Notes under the pieces: generated by a model
Databases searched by the model: none
Seen by the model: the letters and a program-made list of their open reading frames with translations, nothing else
What the model was told of the DNA's origin: nothing
Program-made: the position numbers and the translations under genes
Part shown: one piece after another, positions 16,222-23,521 of the stretch
Position numbering within the stretch: position 1 is the stretch's first letter
Layout: the number at the start of each line of letters is the position of its first letter
Virus record (IMG/VR): IMGVR_UViG_3300044631_001997
Location: 1-37,734 of that record
DNA: 37,734 nucleotides
Source of the DNA: a virus
Strand: one strand, 5' to 3'

Positions 16222-17817
16222 TCAGAGGAAGAAGACAGCGAAGGACTCACGCGCCCGAGTCAGCGCCGTGTAGGCCCAGCGACGGGCGTCCTCCGGTGCG
16301 TTCTTCCACATCCCCCAGCAAGCTCGGTCCCAAACCAGACCGACTGCGGGCCATTCCGATCCTTGGCTCTTGTGCGTGGTGAGGCACTCCCCGTAGTCCG
16401 CGTGCAGGAAGGCATCTGGAGGAAGGAGGCGGAGGAACTGGCGAGCGTAGCTCTCGCCGTCCGGGTACTTTCGCGTGTGGGCGTCGATCTGCTTCTGCCA
16501 TCGCTCGATGGCTCGGTCCCACTTGCCTCGCACGGAACGCATGAACGAGGTGTATTCGATCCGAGGCTGTCCCATGATCTCGGATGGGACGTAGACCTCA
16601 GCCGTCGGGCGCTCGCGGAGGGTGACCTTGAGCACGCCCTCCATCACGTAGAAGGCGTCTTCCACGACGAACACTTCGCCGTTCATGCAGCCCAGCGAGT
16701 CGTTGTTGCAGAGGGAGACCATCCGATCTCCCTGCGCCAGCGGCGTCGGAGCTTCCGTCAGTCCGCGCATCTTGCGAACGATCACATTGAGACTCTGCCG
16801 AGTCGCGTTGGTGTAGGTGAGCAAGGTCGCGTCGATGTTCTGCTCCCGGTGGGCTACCAGCCACTCCGCCGCCATGGTCGGAGTGGCGTTGCGGAACACC
16901 TTGAGCAGCTCGGTCGTCGGCGCCGGGAACGGCCGCGACCACTGCCCCTTGCGGAGCTGAGTCGCGGCGAGGATGATGGGGCTGTTGAGCGCCTGCCGGT
17001 GGACTTGGTCGAGCAGGCCCGCGGGGTTGGCGAAGTCGGGGCCCCACTGCCCATCGACCGGCGGGAGCTGCTCGCGATCTCCAACGTAGAGGACGGCGCA
17101 CCGGGTGTGGAGCGCTCGAAAGAAGTCCGCGTGGAGCTGCGTGTTGACCATTGAGGCTTCGTCCACGATGACCAAGTCCGGAGGCGCCATCTCTCCGATT
17201 GCCTTGGAATCCTTGAAGACGAGCTTGGCTTCGATCTCTTGGTCGAGCGGGAAGGTCGCGTTGCAGGTCGGGCAGGATCGGTCCGTGAGGCCCTTCTTCC
17301 GCATGTCGAGCTTGGATATCGCCAGTTCCTTCGACCAGACCTCGCAGGCTGGACACTTCCCTTGGTCCTCCGGCGCGAGGTAGATCAGACCGTGCATGGT
17401 CCGAGTCTGCTCTCCTGTGATCTCTCGGAGCCGCGCCGCAGCCTTTCCGGTCGGCGCCGCCAGCAAGATGACCTTGCCCACGAAGGTGCGGATCAGTTCG
17501 AGCAGGATGGTCGTCTTGCCCGTGCCGGCGGCACCCGCCAGCACGAGATTGGGTCGCACCGGCGCCTCTTCCCGGGTGCCGTTCTGGTGTGCCTTGTGCG
17601 CCGCCCAGTGCGCCTCGATGCGGCTCTTCACCTGTTCGAGCGCTGCCGTCTGGTCGGTGGACAGGGCGAGCGTGTAGCTGGGGCAGAGGCCGCAGTCCGT
17701 CCTGCCGCCCAGCAGGACGTCACGGAGCCACTCCAGCGTCGGCCGGTCGGCATCACAGGGGAGAGGCTGGCCCGGCTGGTACCGAAGGCACCGCACACAG
17801 CAGGCGGGGAGGTTCAT
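16222..17817 (-). CDS. RecD/Dda-like superfamily 1B DNA helicase
   Basis: 531 residues from ATG 17817, overlapping the upstream stop (ATGA). An N-terminal Cys cluster (ACCVRC, CGLCPSYTLAL) precedes motif I AGAAGTGKTT. Then come APTGKAAARL (Ia), VIVDEASM (II), VGDREQLPPV (III), a late TTHKSQGSEWPAV, and YTALTRARE (VI). This order is typical of RecD2 and Dda, 5'-3' helicases that help start or restart phage replication. Between Ia and II is an inserted four-cysteine zinc ribbon (CPAC...CPTC). The RecD2/Dda-type beta-hairpin pin cannot be judged by eye. Confidence 0.9.
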   Translation of the reverse strand: MNLPACCVRCLRYQPGQPLPCDADRPTLEWLRDVLLGGRTDCGLCPSYTLALSTDQTAALEQVKSRIEAHWAAHKAHQNGTREEAPVRPNLVLAGAAGTGKTTILLELIRTFVGKVILLAAPTGKAAARLREITGEQTRTMHGLIYLAPEDQGKCPACEVWSKELAISKLDMRKKGLTDRSCPTCNATFPLDQEIEAKLVFKDSKAIGEMAPPDLVIVDEASMVNTQLHADFFRALHTRCAVLYVGDREQLPPVDGQWGPDFANPAGLLDQVHRQALNSPIILAATQLRKGQWSRPFPAPTTELLKVFRNATPTMAAEWLVAHREQNIDATLLTYTNATRQSLNVIVRKMRGLTEAPTPLAQGDRMVSLCNNDSLGCMNGEVFVVEDAFYVMEGVLKVTLRERPTAEVYVPSEIMGQPRIEYTSFMRSVRGKWDRAIERWQKQIDAHTRKYPDGESYARQFLRLLPPDAFLHADYGECLTTHKSQGSEWPAVGLVWDRACWGMWKNAPEDARRWAYTALTRARESFAVFFL

Positions 17818-18254
17818 GCGAGCCTCGTCGGCAGCGCACGCCACCACTCGACGCCCTCGGGCGGAACCGAGGTGTAGCCCCACGTCCCCCCGTCTGGCGC
17901 GGGGACCCAGGGGAGGAGGCTCAGACCCTTCAGGGGCGAGTAGATCTGGTCGGAGGTTCCATACGTTCCCATGCGCCGGCCTTCCTCGTCGATGTCGTCG
18001 GGAAGACCTGCCTGCGCACAGGCACACTTCGCGCACCAGCCCTCACAGCTCGAATGGATGCCTCGCCAGAGCTTGATCCCTTCGGCGTCGCACGTCTTGC
18101 AGGAGTACGTCTGGAGGACTTCTTCAGGGAGGGCGTACCCCCGCAGCAGCCCGAGAACGCGGGAGACGACCATGTAGGTGTCGTACTTCTCCGAGAAGTA
18201 GTCCACCGATTCGAGGAGCGCGATAGCGCGGGCTTGGGGGGAGGAAGGTGCCAT
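17814..18254 (-). CDS. Hypothetical Cys-rich protein
   Basis: 146 residues from ATG 18254, chosen because AAGGAG sits 6 nt upstream; an in-frame start at 18284 lies within the promoter. The N-terminal half is helical (ARAIALLESVDYFSEKYDT). The middle has a probable zinc site (SCKTCDAEG with HSSCEGWCAKCAC). The C-terminus is rich in Trp, Gly and Pro. It is co-transcribed with and coupled to the RecD-like helicase. The function is unknown. Confidence 0.65.
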   Translation of the reverse strand: MAPSSPQARAIALLESVDYFSEKYDTYMVVSRVLGLLRGYALPEEVLQTYSCKTCDAEGIKLWRGIHSSCEGWCAKCACAQAGLPDDIDEEGRRMGTYGTSDQIYSPLKGLSLLPWVPAPDGGTWGYTSVPPEGVEWWRALPTRLA

Positions 18255-18262
18255 GGCTGCTC

Positions 18263-18291
18263 CTTGTATCTGCCGGTATGTCACCTGTCAA
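18263..18291 (-). promoter_or_regulatory. Promoter of the RecD-like helicase operon
   Basis: TTGACA (18286-18291), 17-nt spacer, TACAAG (18263-18268). The -10 overlaps the Shine-Dalgarno-like AAGGAG before the ATG, so the leader would be extremely short. Confidence 0.6.
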
Positions 18292-18327
18292 GGGCAGGCC
18301 CACTCGAATGGGTCGGAGGTACTGGGG

Positions 18328-18588
18328 TTAGACTGCGGAGAGGAGCGAGAGGGCCGAGATCGCCGAGAGGCGGTCGCCAGCCCCCGGCGCCACCACGTCC
18401 GAAGCCCAGATTCCGGCGTAGAGGATCCAGCCGTTGCCGGCGCGCTGGAAGAGCACCATGCCGGGCTGGCACTCCGATGGGGGGCATCCGAGCGTGAGGG
18501 CGATCTCGTAGAGCTGCTTGGAGTAGAAGGCGAAGTCGTCGGGGGACATCGTAGCGGGCGGAGGCAGAGTGGTCACGGGGTCGTCCAT
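18328..18588 (-). CDS. Small hypothetical protein
   Basis: 86 residues from ATG 18588, overlapping the previous gene by 16 nt. After a Pro/Thr-rich start comes a helical segment (DDFAFYSKQLYEIALTLGC) and a beta-like section (GMVLFQRAGNGWILYAGIWA). It has two cysteines. No family is recognised. It is last in the NAD-gene operon. Confidence 0.5.
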   Translation of the reverse strand: MDDPVTTLPPPATMSPDDFAFYSKQLYEIALTLGCPPSECQPGMVLFQRAGNGWILYAGIWASDVVAPGAGDRLSAISALSLLSAV

Positions 18589-18782
18589 GCTTTGGGGGTG
18601 ATTCGGGTGGAGACGTCGCCCTGCGTACACCAGCAGTCGCCCTCTCGGACTTGGGCTGTGGCGGGGTCGCAGGCTTCTTCGCAGAGTGCGGCTCGACGAG
18701 TGGCGGCGGGCTCAGGCAACAGGACGGCGAGGAACATGATGCTCACGACGAACCCAACAAAGAAGGCCATGAAGGCGTTCAC
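18573..18782 (-). CDS. Small membrane protein
   Basis: 69 residues from a GTG overlapping the phosphoribosyltransferase stop (GTGA). Residues 4-24 are a hydrophobic segment (FMAFFVGFVVSIMFLAVLLP), a likely single transmembrane helix or uncleaved signal. Four cysteines follow in a short polar tail (CEEACDPATA, GDCWCTQG), which could pair as disulfides outside the membrane. The topology and role are unknown; its place behind the NAD genes may be accidental. Confidence 0.6.
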   Translation of the reverse strand: MNAFMAFFVGFVVSIMFLAVLLPEPAATRRAALCEEACDPATAQVREGDCWCTQGDVSTRITPKAWTTP

Positions 18783-20242
18783 AGGCGGCCTGCTGCGACG
18801 CGGTCGCGGATCTCAGCGAGGGTAGGCAGGTTCATCGAGTAGCCGTTGCTGAAGACCTTTCGGAACTCGCAGTGCGTCACGTCATGCCACGAAGCCTGCT
18901 GCTTGAGGAAGAGCTTGTCCTCGGCGTCACGGAACACCGCAAGCAGCCCCCGCGCGGACTTCTTGGTGCCGTCGTCGGTCTTCGGGTCCTTGAAGATCTC
19001 CCGCAGCTCTCCTTCGACGGAACAGGCGGTCGCCTTCATCGCGAAGCCGAAGGTATCTCGCGTGTTGTACTGGTAGGTGTACGATCCGATGCCGAGGACC
19101 ATGCCCGGCACGAAGCCCTTCGCCATGAGCCCCGCACAGATCTGTGCGGCTCGGTCGAGGGTGATGGAGTCCCCGTAGATGAGCCCGATGTGGGGGTCGA
19201 GCACCTTGTAGCCCTTGTCGGTGACGGTCCCTCCGAACAGCTCCCAGGCCAGCTCGAAGGAGCCCTTGAACGCGGGGGAGCCTTCGGGGGCGTCGATGTC
19301 GCCACAGATGACCTTCACCGGGTCTCCACTGTCGGGACGGATGACCAGCTTGCCATCTCGCTGGAGGATCACGTCGCGGAGCTGAGGAAGGATGTTCGTC
19401 CAGACGCCCCAGTAGTCCCAGGTGTCCGAGACGATGGACGCAATCCCCGTCGGGTAGACCTCAGTGAGCAGGCGCCGGTAGGTTTCCACCTCGCCTTCCT
19501 TCGACCCGGCGCACATCACCGAGTGCTCGGTCGCGGGGACCGACCCGGCAACCAGCTCCGTGTCGACGTCGGCCCCGTAGTATTCCTCCACGAAGTCTAC
19601 GGCGAAGACCGTGTCGGAGCCCGTGAATGAGGTGAGGTGACCCGCGCCCGACAGAGCCGCGGATTCGACCCCGGCCATCCCGCGGGCCGAGAAGTCGTGA
19701 GCCTGCCAGCTCACGAACTCGGGAGCGCCGCCAGTGGTCTTGGCGACGTGGTCGAGGATGCGGCGGTACTCGGCCGCGAGGGTCGCCGAGGTGGTCGCCT
19801 GCCAGATCGTGTTCGAGAGACTCGTCTCCAAGTAGTTGGTGAGCCACGAGAAGTCGCAGTGCGTGTTCCAGATCACGAAGCTCGGCACTCCGATGGGAAC
19901 GCGCGTCCCTTCCGGGAGGCTCCAGATCTCGATGGGGAGGTAGCCGAGGTCGTGCAGGGCTTCCATGTGGTCTGGGTGGGCGGTCACGCCGAACGCCGCC
20001 AGCCGGCGGATGTACTTCTTGATGACCTTCTCCTTGGGCTGCGAGAAGAAGTGCTCGGTCCAGCCACGCTCCAGAAGCTCCTGGATGTAGTAGGAGAGGC
20101 CGAAGTGGATGGTCTCCTCGATCCCCGGGATGCGGCTCTTGCGTCCAGTCCAGTTGGAGAAGACCAGATCGGTACCCGGCGGGTACTGGCGGCGGTGGTC
20201 AGCCTTGTAGCTGTCGATGATGTGCTGGGTGGGGATGCGCAT
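18779..20242 (-). CDS. Nicotinamide phosphoribosyltransferase family enzyme (NadV/NAMPT or Namat type)
   Basis: 487 residues, the family's usual length. Motifs match NAMPT throughout: DSYKADHRRQYPPGT at the N-terminus; WQAHDFSARG and TSFTGSDTVFA around the nicotinamide pocket; SVPATEHSV with the catalytic His; IVSDTWDYW; VIRPDSGDP, which binds phosphoribose; and IYGDSITLD. Known members join nicotinamide to PRPP to give NMN. In the phage NARP1 pathway a paralogue (Namat) joins nicotinamide to ADP-ribose pyrophosphate and makes NAD+ directly. The adjacent PRPP-synthetase homologue, 7 bp away, fits either route. I cannot separate the two chemistries from sequence alone. Confidence 0.92.
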   Translation of the reverse strand: MRIPTQHIIDSYKADHRRQYPPGTDLVFSNWTGRKSRIPGIEETIHFGLSYYIQELLERGWTEHFFSQPKEKVIKKYIRRLAAFGVTAHPDHMEALHDLGYLPIEIWSLPEGTRVPIGVPSFVIWNTHCDFSWLTNYLETSLSNTIWQATTSATLAAEYRRILDHVAKTTGGAPEFVSWQAHDFSARGMAGVESAALSGAGHLTSFTGSDTVFAVDFVEEYYGADVDTELVAGSVPATEHSVMCAGSKEGEVETYRRLLTEVYPTGIASIVSDTWDYWGVWTNILPQLRDVILQRDGKLVIRPDSGDPVKVICGDIDAPEGSPAFKGSFELAWELFGGTVTDKGYKVLDPHIGLIYGDSITLDRAAQICAGLMAKGFVPGMVLGIGSYTYQYNTRDTFGFAMKATACSVEGELREIFKDPKTDDGTKKSARGLLAVFRDAEDKLFLKQQASWHDVTHCEFRKVFSNGYSMNLPTLAEIRDRVAAGRL

Positions 20243-20249
20243 GGGAGAC

Positions 20250-21014
20250 TCAGTAGCGGGGGTAGTGGGGGAAGAAATCGTAGTTGTCGCTGGCGGCGTA
20301 GACGTGGTCGAACGCAGGAGAGAGCACTTCGCGGCCCTTGGTGAAGAGGCCGTGCGAGACGACCAGAGTCAACTTCGCGGCGCCGTTCTCTCGCAGGAGC
20401 TTGGCCAGCCCGAGGAACGTGCCGCCGGCATCGCAGATGTCGTCCACGATCACACAGTCTCGGCCCTTCACCTTGTCCGCGTCGAGCAACTGGAAGTTGG
20501 AGAGCTTGCCGGTCGCCGTGTCTCGTTGCTTGAGGCCCTGCACGTAGTCGTTCCGGCCGAGCCAGGTGTACGCCTTCTTGGTCGCGCCTGCGTCGGGGAT
20601 GACGAACAGGTCGGTGGGAAGGATGAAGCCTACGCTGCGGAATCGAGCCACAACGCTTGCTTGGGTGATGTGGGGAAGCTGCCCCGCCACATCGGAATGG
20701 GGGTCGAGGATGACCACGTTGAGGTTCTCCCGACGCACGAGGTCGAGCGCCAGCTCCAGCTCGAACCCATCGTTGGGTGTGCTGCGCCGGTCGTCGCGGG
20801 CGAACGGGAAGTAGGGGATGTACCACTCGATCTCGACGTCGTTGTAGATCCGCTTCATCAGCCGATTGGCTACGACTACATCGCAGAGGTCGTTGAAGTT
20901 GCGGACATCCGCTCGGATCGTCCCGAGGCCGTCTCCCAGCACGATCTTCTTCAGGTGGGTTTCCCCCGAAGGGTAGGTCGTCCGTGCGAACACGTCCTTG
21001 AAGTTGACCGGCAT
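20250..21014 (-). CDS. PRPP-synthetase family enzyme (Prs or Adps type)
   Basis: 254 residues, shorter than cellular ribose-phosphate pyrophosphokinases (about 310). It shows PYFPFARDDRR (the family's ATP/metal segment), LDPHSD, a flexible-loop-like stretch, and VIVDDICDAGGTFL (PRPP-loop type). The second, regulatory lobe appears trimmed, as in phage versions. It either makes PRPP from ribose-5-phosphate or, as Adps of the NARP1 pathway, pyrophosphorylates ADP-ribose. The next gene uses such a product with nicotinamide. Together they should rebuild NAD+ during infection. The promoter is not obvious; a strong GC hairpin (21048-21070) precedes the gene. Confidence 0.88.
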   Translation of the reverse strand: MPVNFKDVFARTTYPSGETHLKKIVLGDGLGTIRADVRNFNDLCDVVVANRLMKRIYNDVEIEWYIPYFPFARDDRRSTPNDGFELELALDLVRRENLNVVILDPHSDVAGQLPHITQASVVARFRSVGFILPTDLFVIPDAGATKKAYTWLGRNDYVQGLKQRDTATGKLSNFQLLDADKVKGRDCVIVDDICDAGGTFLGLAKLLRENGAAKLTLVVSHGLFTKGREVLSPAFDHVYAASDNYDFFPHYPRY

Positions 21015-21047
21015 TGGTCTATTCCGGAAGGAGGTAGAAGTGGTGGA

Positions 21048-21070
21048 GCGGCCGCATAGCCGGCGGCCGC
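21048..21070. repeat. GC hairpin made of two NotI-like palindromes
   Basis: GCGGCCGC (21048-21055) and GCGGCCGC (21063-21070) pair across a 7-nt loop. It lies between the tRNA-like units and the Prs-family gene. It could end or mark the tRNA-like transcript, or sit in the leader of the NAD operon. No T-tract follows. Confidence 0.5.
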
Positions 21071-21153
21071 CCCTGGGTTATCCGGCTTGATAGGCCAGTT
21101 GTCGAGTGTCGTGTTCTCCCCTCAACAGCTTTCGTCCACGCTCTGAACTTAGA

Positions 21154-21254
21154 ATCCGCGAGATAACGATTACTCTATCGGGCCATTGTGCAGGAAGAGA
21201 GGGGCTTCCTGCGTAGGTGGCGGCCCGAGCCGGACTTGAACCAGCATCTCGGAT
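21154..21254 (-). tRNA. Candidate circularly permuted tRNA gene (unit 2)
   Basis: On the minus strand the 3' half comes first: ATCCG (21254-21250), AGAT, T-arm GCTGG-TTCAAGT-CCGGC (21245-21229), acceptor TCGGGCC (21228-21222), G, CCA (21220-21218). After a 33-nt linker comes the 5' half: acceptor GGCCCGA (21184-21178), TA, D-arm GAG...CTC with A14, A15, G18 and A21 in place but T19 not G, G26, then CGGAT (21158-21154). Acceptor pairing is 7/7 and anticodon stem 5/5. Beyond the stem, leader TCGCCACGC (21269-21261) pairs with trailer GCGTGG-A-CGA (21141-21132). The anticodon is not certain, since the loop must be formed by joining; position 33 reads C in the simplest register. Confidence 0.5.
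21190..21212. repeat. Perfect hairpin inside the linker of tRNA-like unit 2
   Basis: GCAGGAAG and CTTCCTGC form an 8-bp stem with a 7-nt loop. It occupies most of the 33-nt segment between the encoded CCA and the 5' acceptor strand. Such a hairpin would bring the two halves together and could be the processing target. Confidence 0.6.
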
Positions 21255-21322
21255 TGGGTGGCGTGGCGACTGAGATTTGTGGGCACTCGACTGAGGCAAA
21301 CTATACGAGGAACTTATCACTT

Positions 21323-21412
21323 CTCTCGCCCATTATAGTGGGTGCGTCTACCATTCCGCCACCCCGGCTCAGTTGGTTGGTGCCGGGGGCTGGGCTTGAA
21401 CCAGCAAGAGAG
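21323..21412 (-). tRNA. Candidate circularly permuted tRNA gene (unit 1, Leu-like D-arm)
   Basis: The 3' half comes first: T-arm GCTGG-TTCAAGC-CCAGC (21405-21389), acceptor CCCCGGC (21388-21382), A73, CCA (21380-21378). A 9-nt linker (21377-21369) leads into a leucine-tRNA-like 5' half: acceptor GCCGGGG (21368-21362), TG, and D-arm GCG-GAATGGTAGA-CGC. Acceptor pairing is 7/7. A CCCA-CTATAA-TGGG arm follows, one base short of a normal anticodon loop. GAGAG (21327-21323) can pair with CTCTC (21412-21408) as a long variable arm, which would put the break in that arm. The anticodon assignment is doubtful. Confidence 0.4.
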
Positions 21413-21460
21413 TTGGGTGAGAATCAGTCTGATCGTGACAGTGAGCTATGCCTCGGTGGA

Positions 21461-21481
21461 GCCCGGTCCTTTCGGCCGGGC
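21461..21481. terminator. GC hairpin after the DUF7873-like gene
   Basis: GCCCGGTC-CTTTC-GGCCGGGC forms 8 pairs (one G-T) about 22 nt beyond the stop at 21504. On the transcribed strand the wobble becomes an A-C mismatch. No T-run follows. It may end the 22992-21504 operon or flank the tRNA-like units. Confidence 0.35.
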
Positions 21482-21503
21482 AGGGGTGGAAGGTTGCGGG
21501 GGA

Positions 21504-22244
21504 TCAGTCCCCGAAGAGGTAGTCGGACAGCGTGGAGCCCACGGTCGACTCGGTGACCTTGACCGTGTTGGCTTCCTCACGGGCGGACTTCACGGCGTCG
21601 AGCAGGCTGTTCGCGCGTCGGAGCAGGGTCCGGCGGCGAGCCGGGAGGAGCGCCCCGGACTGCGCCACCTTCGTCCAGGTTCCCACGGTGCGGTCGATGT
21701 GGATGATGTCCACCTGCGCGGGGTGCTTGTCGGTCGCCTCGGCCTTCACGAAGCGCTCCGGCGTCTTGGTCGTTCGGTTGGTGATCTCGGGGGTCGCCAC
21801 GCGGAACCGGCCCGGCGAGCTGTCCGGCACCCACTCCAACCCGTCCGCGAGGACCGGGGCATCGGTGAGGGTCTCGATGACGCCCTTGAGGCGGTGCTCC
21901 AGGTACAGGAGCGTGTTCACGGGCACCTTCGTGAGCAGGATCTGCCCGCCGACCACCACGTCCGCCGCCGCCTGCTGGTTGGCGACGTCGATGCCAGCCT
22001 GGAGGTTGACCTGCTCCGAGAGGATGTTGCGGACCACTTCGAGCTGCTCCGAGGCGTTGCGCAGGACCGGCTTGGTCTCGGGCTGGAGCGTCTCGCCGCC
22101 ATCGTTGAGGGGGGAGTAGGTGCGGGTGTGCCCGGCGTACAGGTCGGGCTTCTTGAAGCCCTGGTAGATCTCGGTCCAGTCCTTCTCGGTACGGGCCTTG
22201 ATGTCCTTGGAGGAGGCGATGACTTGGTGGAGCTTCTGGGACAT
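21504..22244 (-). CDS. Conserved phage/bacterial protein, DUF7873-like
   Basis: 246 residues beginning MSQKLHQVIASSKDIKARTE. The N-terminus, a helix followed by YQGFKKPDLYAGHTRTYSPL, recalls a widespread family of unknown function (DUF7873-type) found in actinobacteria and their phages. The centre has QAGIDVANQQAAADVVVGG and a run ending HRLKGVIETLTDAPVL. The C-terminal half is Arg/Leu-rich and helical. The family match is from memory and tentative. It is the second gene of an operon starting at 22992. Confidence 0.7.
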   Translation of the reverse strand: MSQKLHQVIASSKDIKARTEKDWTEIYQGFKKPDLYAGHTRTYSPLNDGGETLQPETKPVLRNASEQLEVVRNILSEQVNLQAGIDVANQQAAADVVVGGQILLTKVPVNTLLYLEHRLKGVIETLTDAPVLADGLEWVPDSSPGRFRVATPEITNRTTKTPERFVKAEATDKHPAQVDIIHIDRTVGTWTKVAQSGALLPARRRTLLRRANSLLDAVKSAREEANTVKVTESTVGSTLSDYLFGD

Positions 22245-22266
22245 GATGTTCTCGGTCGGTTGGGGG

Positions 22267-22992
22267 TCAGGGGGCGAGGGGAAGAGCGAGGGGCATGGTG
22301 GGGAGGCCCCCTTGGAGCGTCACGCCGCCCTGCGAAAGGGCTTCGCGGGTGAGGGTAGCGAGGGCCTTGCGGCGCAGCTTCTCGGGGTTCTGGGCTTCCG
22401 TGATCTCCGAGAAGTACCGCTGGTGCTTGGCGGCCTCAGCCTTCTTGGCGTTGTAGAGCGTCAGGTCCACCTCGGGCGCTGGCGCCCGAAACCGGATGCT
22501 CGTATCCAGGTAGCTCCCCACCTCCATCGCGCGGAGTTCGATGTCCACGTAGATGGGCTTGTCGAGGCGGACGCCCAGCGTCATGGTGTTGATGGCTTCG
22601 ACGAGGGTCATCTCTGCCCGCTCGGCAGAGCGTCCACTACGGTGGCCGTTGGGATCGAACAGGCCGTTGACCGCGAAGACCTGCTCCGGCAAAGGGAGCG
22701 GCTCGTACGTGACGTTCACGCGCTTGTACCCCATCGTTTCGAGGACCTGTACCAGCGCGTCGCTGTGTCGCGTGGCAGCGGCCAGGAGGTTCTCGCGAGC
22801 GCTGCGGTAGATGTCGCGAAGGAGATGGGCTGCTTCGGTATCCAGCGCGTTGGCACGCTTGTTGGCTTCCTTCGCGGCTGCGGCAGACCGCTCCATGAAG
22901 TCGTCTACGATCAGGTTCACCAGCTCATCACGGGAGATGTTGGCCAGCGCTTGATTGGGGGCGAGAAGGGTGATGTCGGTGTCGGTCGTCAT
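22267..22992 (-). CDS. Hypothetical helical protein
   Basis: 241 residues. The N-terminal half is a long helix (DDFMERSAAAAKEANKRAN, RSARENLLAAATRHSDALV). A beta-like part follows (KRVNVTYEPLPLPEQVF, VRLDKPIYVDIELRAMEVG). The C-terminus is Ala/Leu-rich with a Pro-rich end. Nothing catalytic is visible. It is first in its operon behind a clear promoter. No family is recognised. Confidence 0.7.
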   Translation of the reverse strand: MTTDTDITLLAPNQALANISRDELVNLIVDDFMERSAAAAKEANKRANALDTEAAHLLRDIYRSARENLLAAATRHSDALVQVLETMGYKRVNVTYEPLPLPEQVFAVNGLFDPNGHRSGRSAERAEMTLVEAINTMTLGVRLDKPIYVDIELRAMEVGSYLDTSIRFRAPAPEVDLTLYNAKKAEAAKHQRYFSEITEAQNPEKLRRKALATLTREALSQGGVTLQGGLPTMPLALPLAP

Positions 22993-22998
22993 GGCTTA

Positions 22999-23027
22999 CT
23001 TGTACCTCGGGGTCTGTCAGTCGTCAA
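22999..23027 (-). promoter_or_regulatory. Promoter of the 22992 operon
   Basis: TTGACG (23022-23027), 17-nt spacer beginning ACTGACA, TACAAG (22999-23004), six bases before the ATG. The ACTGACA just after the -35 is shared with the promoter at 25175-25203. Confidence 0.65.
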
Positions 23028-23521
23028 GGGGCCAGAATGAGAAATCGGTAAGGCCAAAGTTTGACCGGCATTTCTGCCGAGAAGGGCTCAACGTGACGCC
23101 GGCCGTTCTGCTCAGCGTAGGGGACGAGTGCGTACCGCAGGACTCGCTGGCCGCGGTGTCGGGGGAGGATGGTGAAGCTGCTCTCCTCGGCCTGTACGAT
23201 CGTCCACACCGCACGGTCGTGGAAGACGACCATGCCGGGGCGCGCCGGGAACACTTCCTGCCGTGCCCCCCACGCCGCGTCTACGGCCGCTACCAGCGCC
23301 TCTGGCGAGTCTCCGTGTACGTCCAGAGGGGAACCGGTCGGAGCCGTACAGGGGCGGCGAGCGGAGAAGTTCGCCACGACGGCGCTTCCGGCCTGCGGAT
23401 CGAAGGAGGCCGGCGCCGACACCCCAAGGACGAGTCCGTCCTTGCGCCAGAGCTTGATCCCGTTGCCGGGCTCGACCTCTTCCCACCAGTCCTGCCGCCA
23501 CGCTTCCAGAGGGGGCGTCAT
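23024..23521 (-). CDS. Hypothetical protein
   Basis: 165 residues, with ATG overlapping the previous stop (ATGA). It reads as a compact mixed fold rich in Trp, Pro and Val: WRQDWWEEVEPGNGIKLWR at the start, ARPGMVVFHDRAVWTIVQA in the middle, and MPVKLWPYRFLILAP at the end. Two Cys-poor beta regions alternate with turns. No motif is recognised. It is last in a four-gene operon behind a phosphoesterase. Confidence 0.65.
   Translation of the reverse strand: MTPPLEAWRQDWWEEVEPGNGIKLWRKDGLVLGVSAPASFDPQAGSAVVANFSARRPCTAPTGSPLDVHGDSPEALVAAVDAAWGARQEVFPARPGMVVFHDRAVWTIVQAEESSFTILPRHRGQRVLRYALVPYAEQNGRRHVEPFSAEMPVKLWPYRFLILAP

Noticed and set aside
21218-21368. A single interrupted tRNA running from GCCGGGG to the second T-arm, as with a group I intron
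   Set aside because: The acceptor strands do not pair (GCCGGGG with TCGGGCC), the insert is too short for a group I intron and no intron core is visible. The permuted reading explains all acceptor strands.
21378-21471. A normal-order tRNA ending at the first CCA
   Set aside because: The best upstream acceptor candidates have two or more mismatches and no D-loop GG is present.
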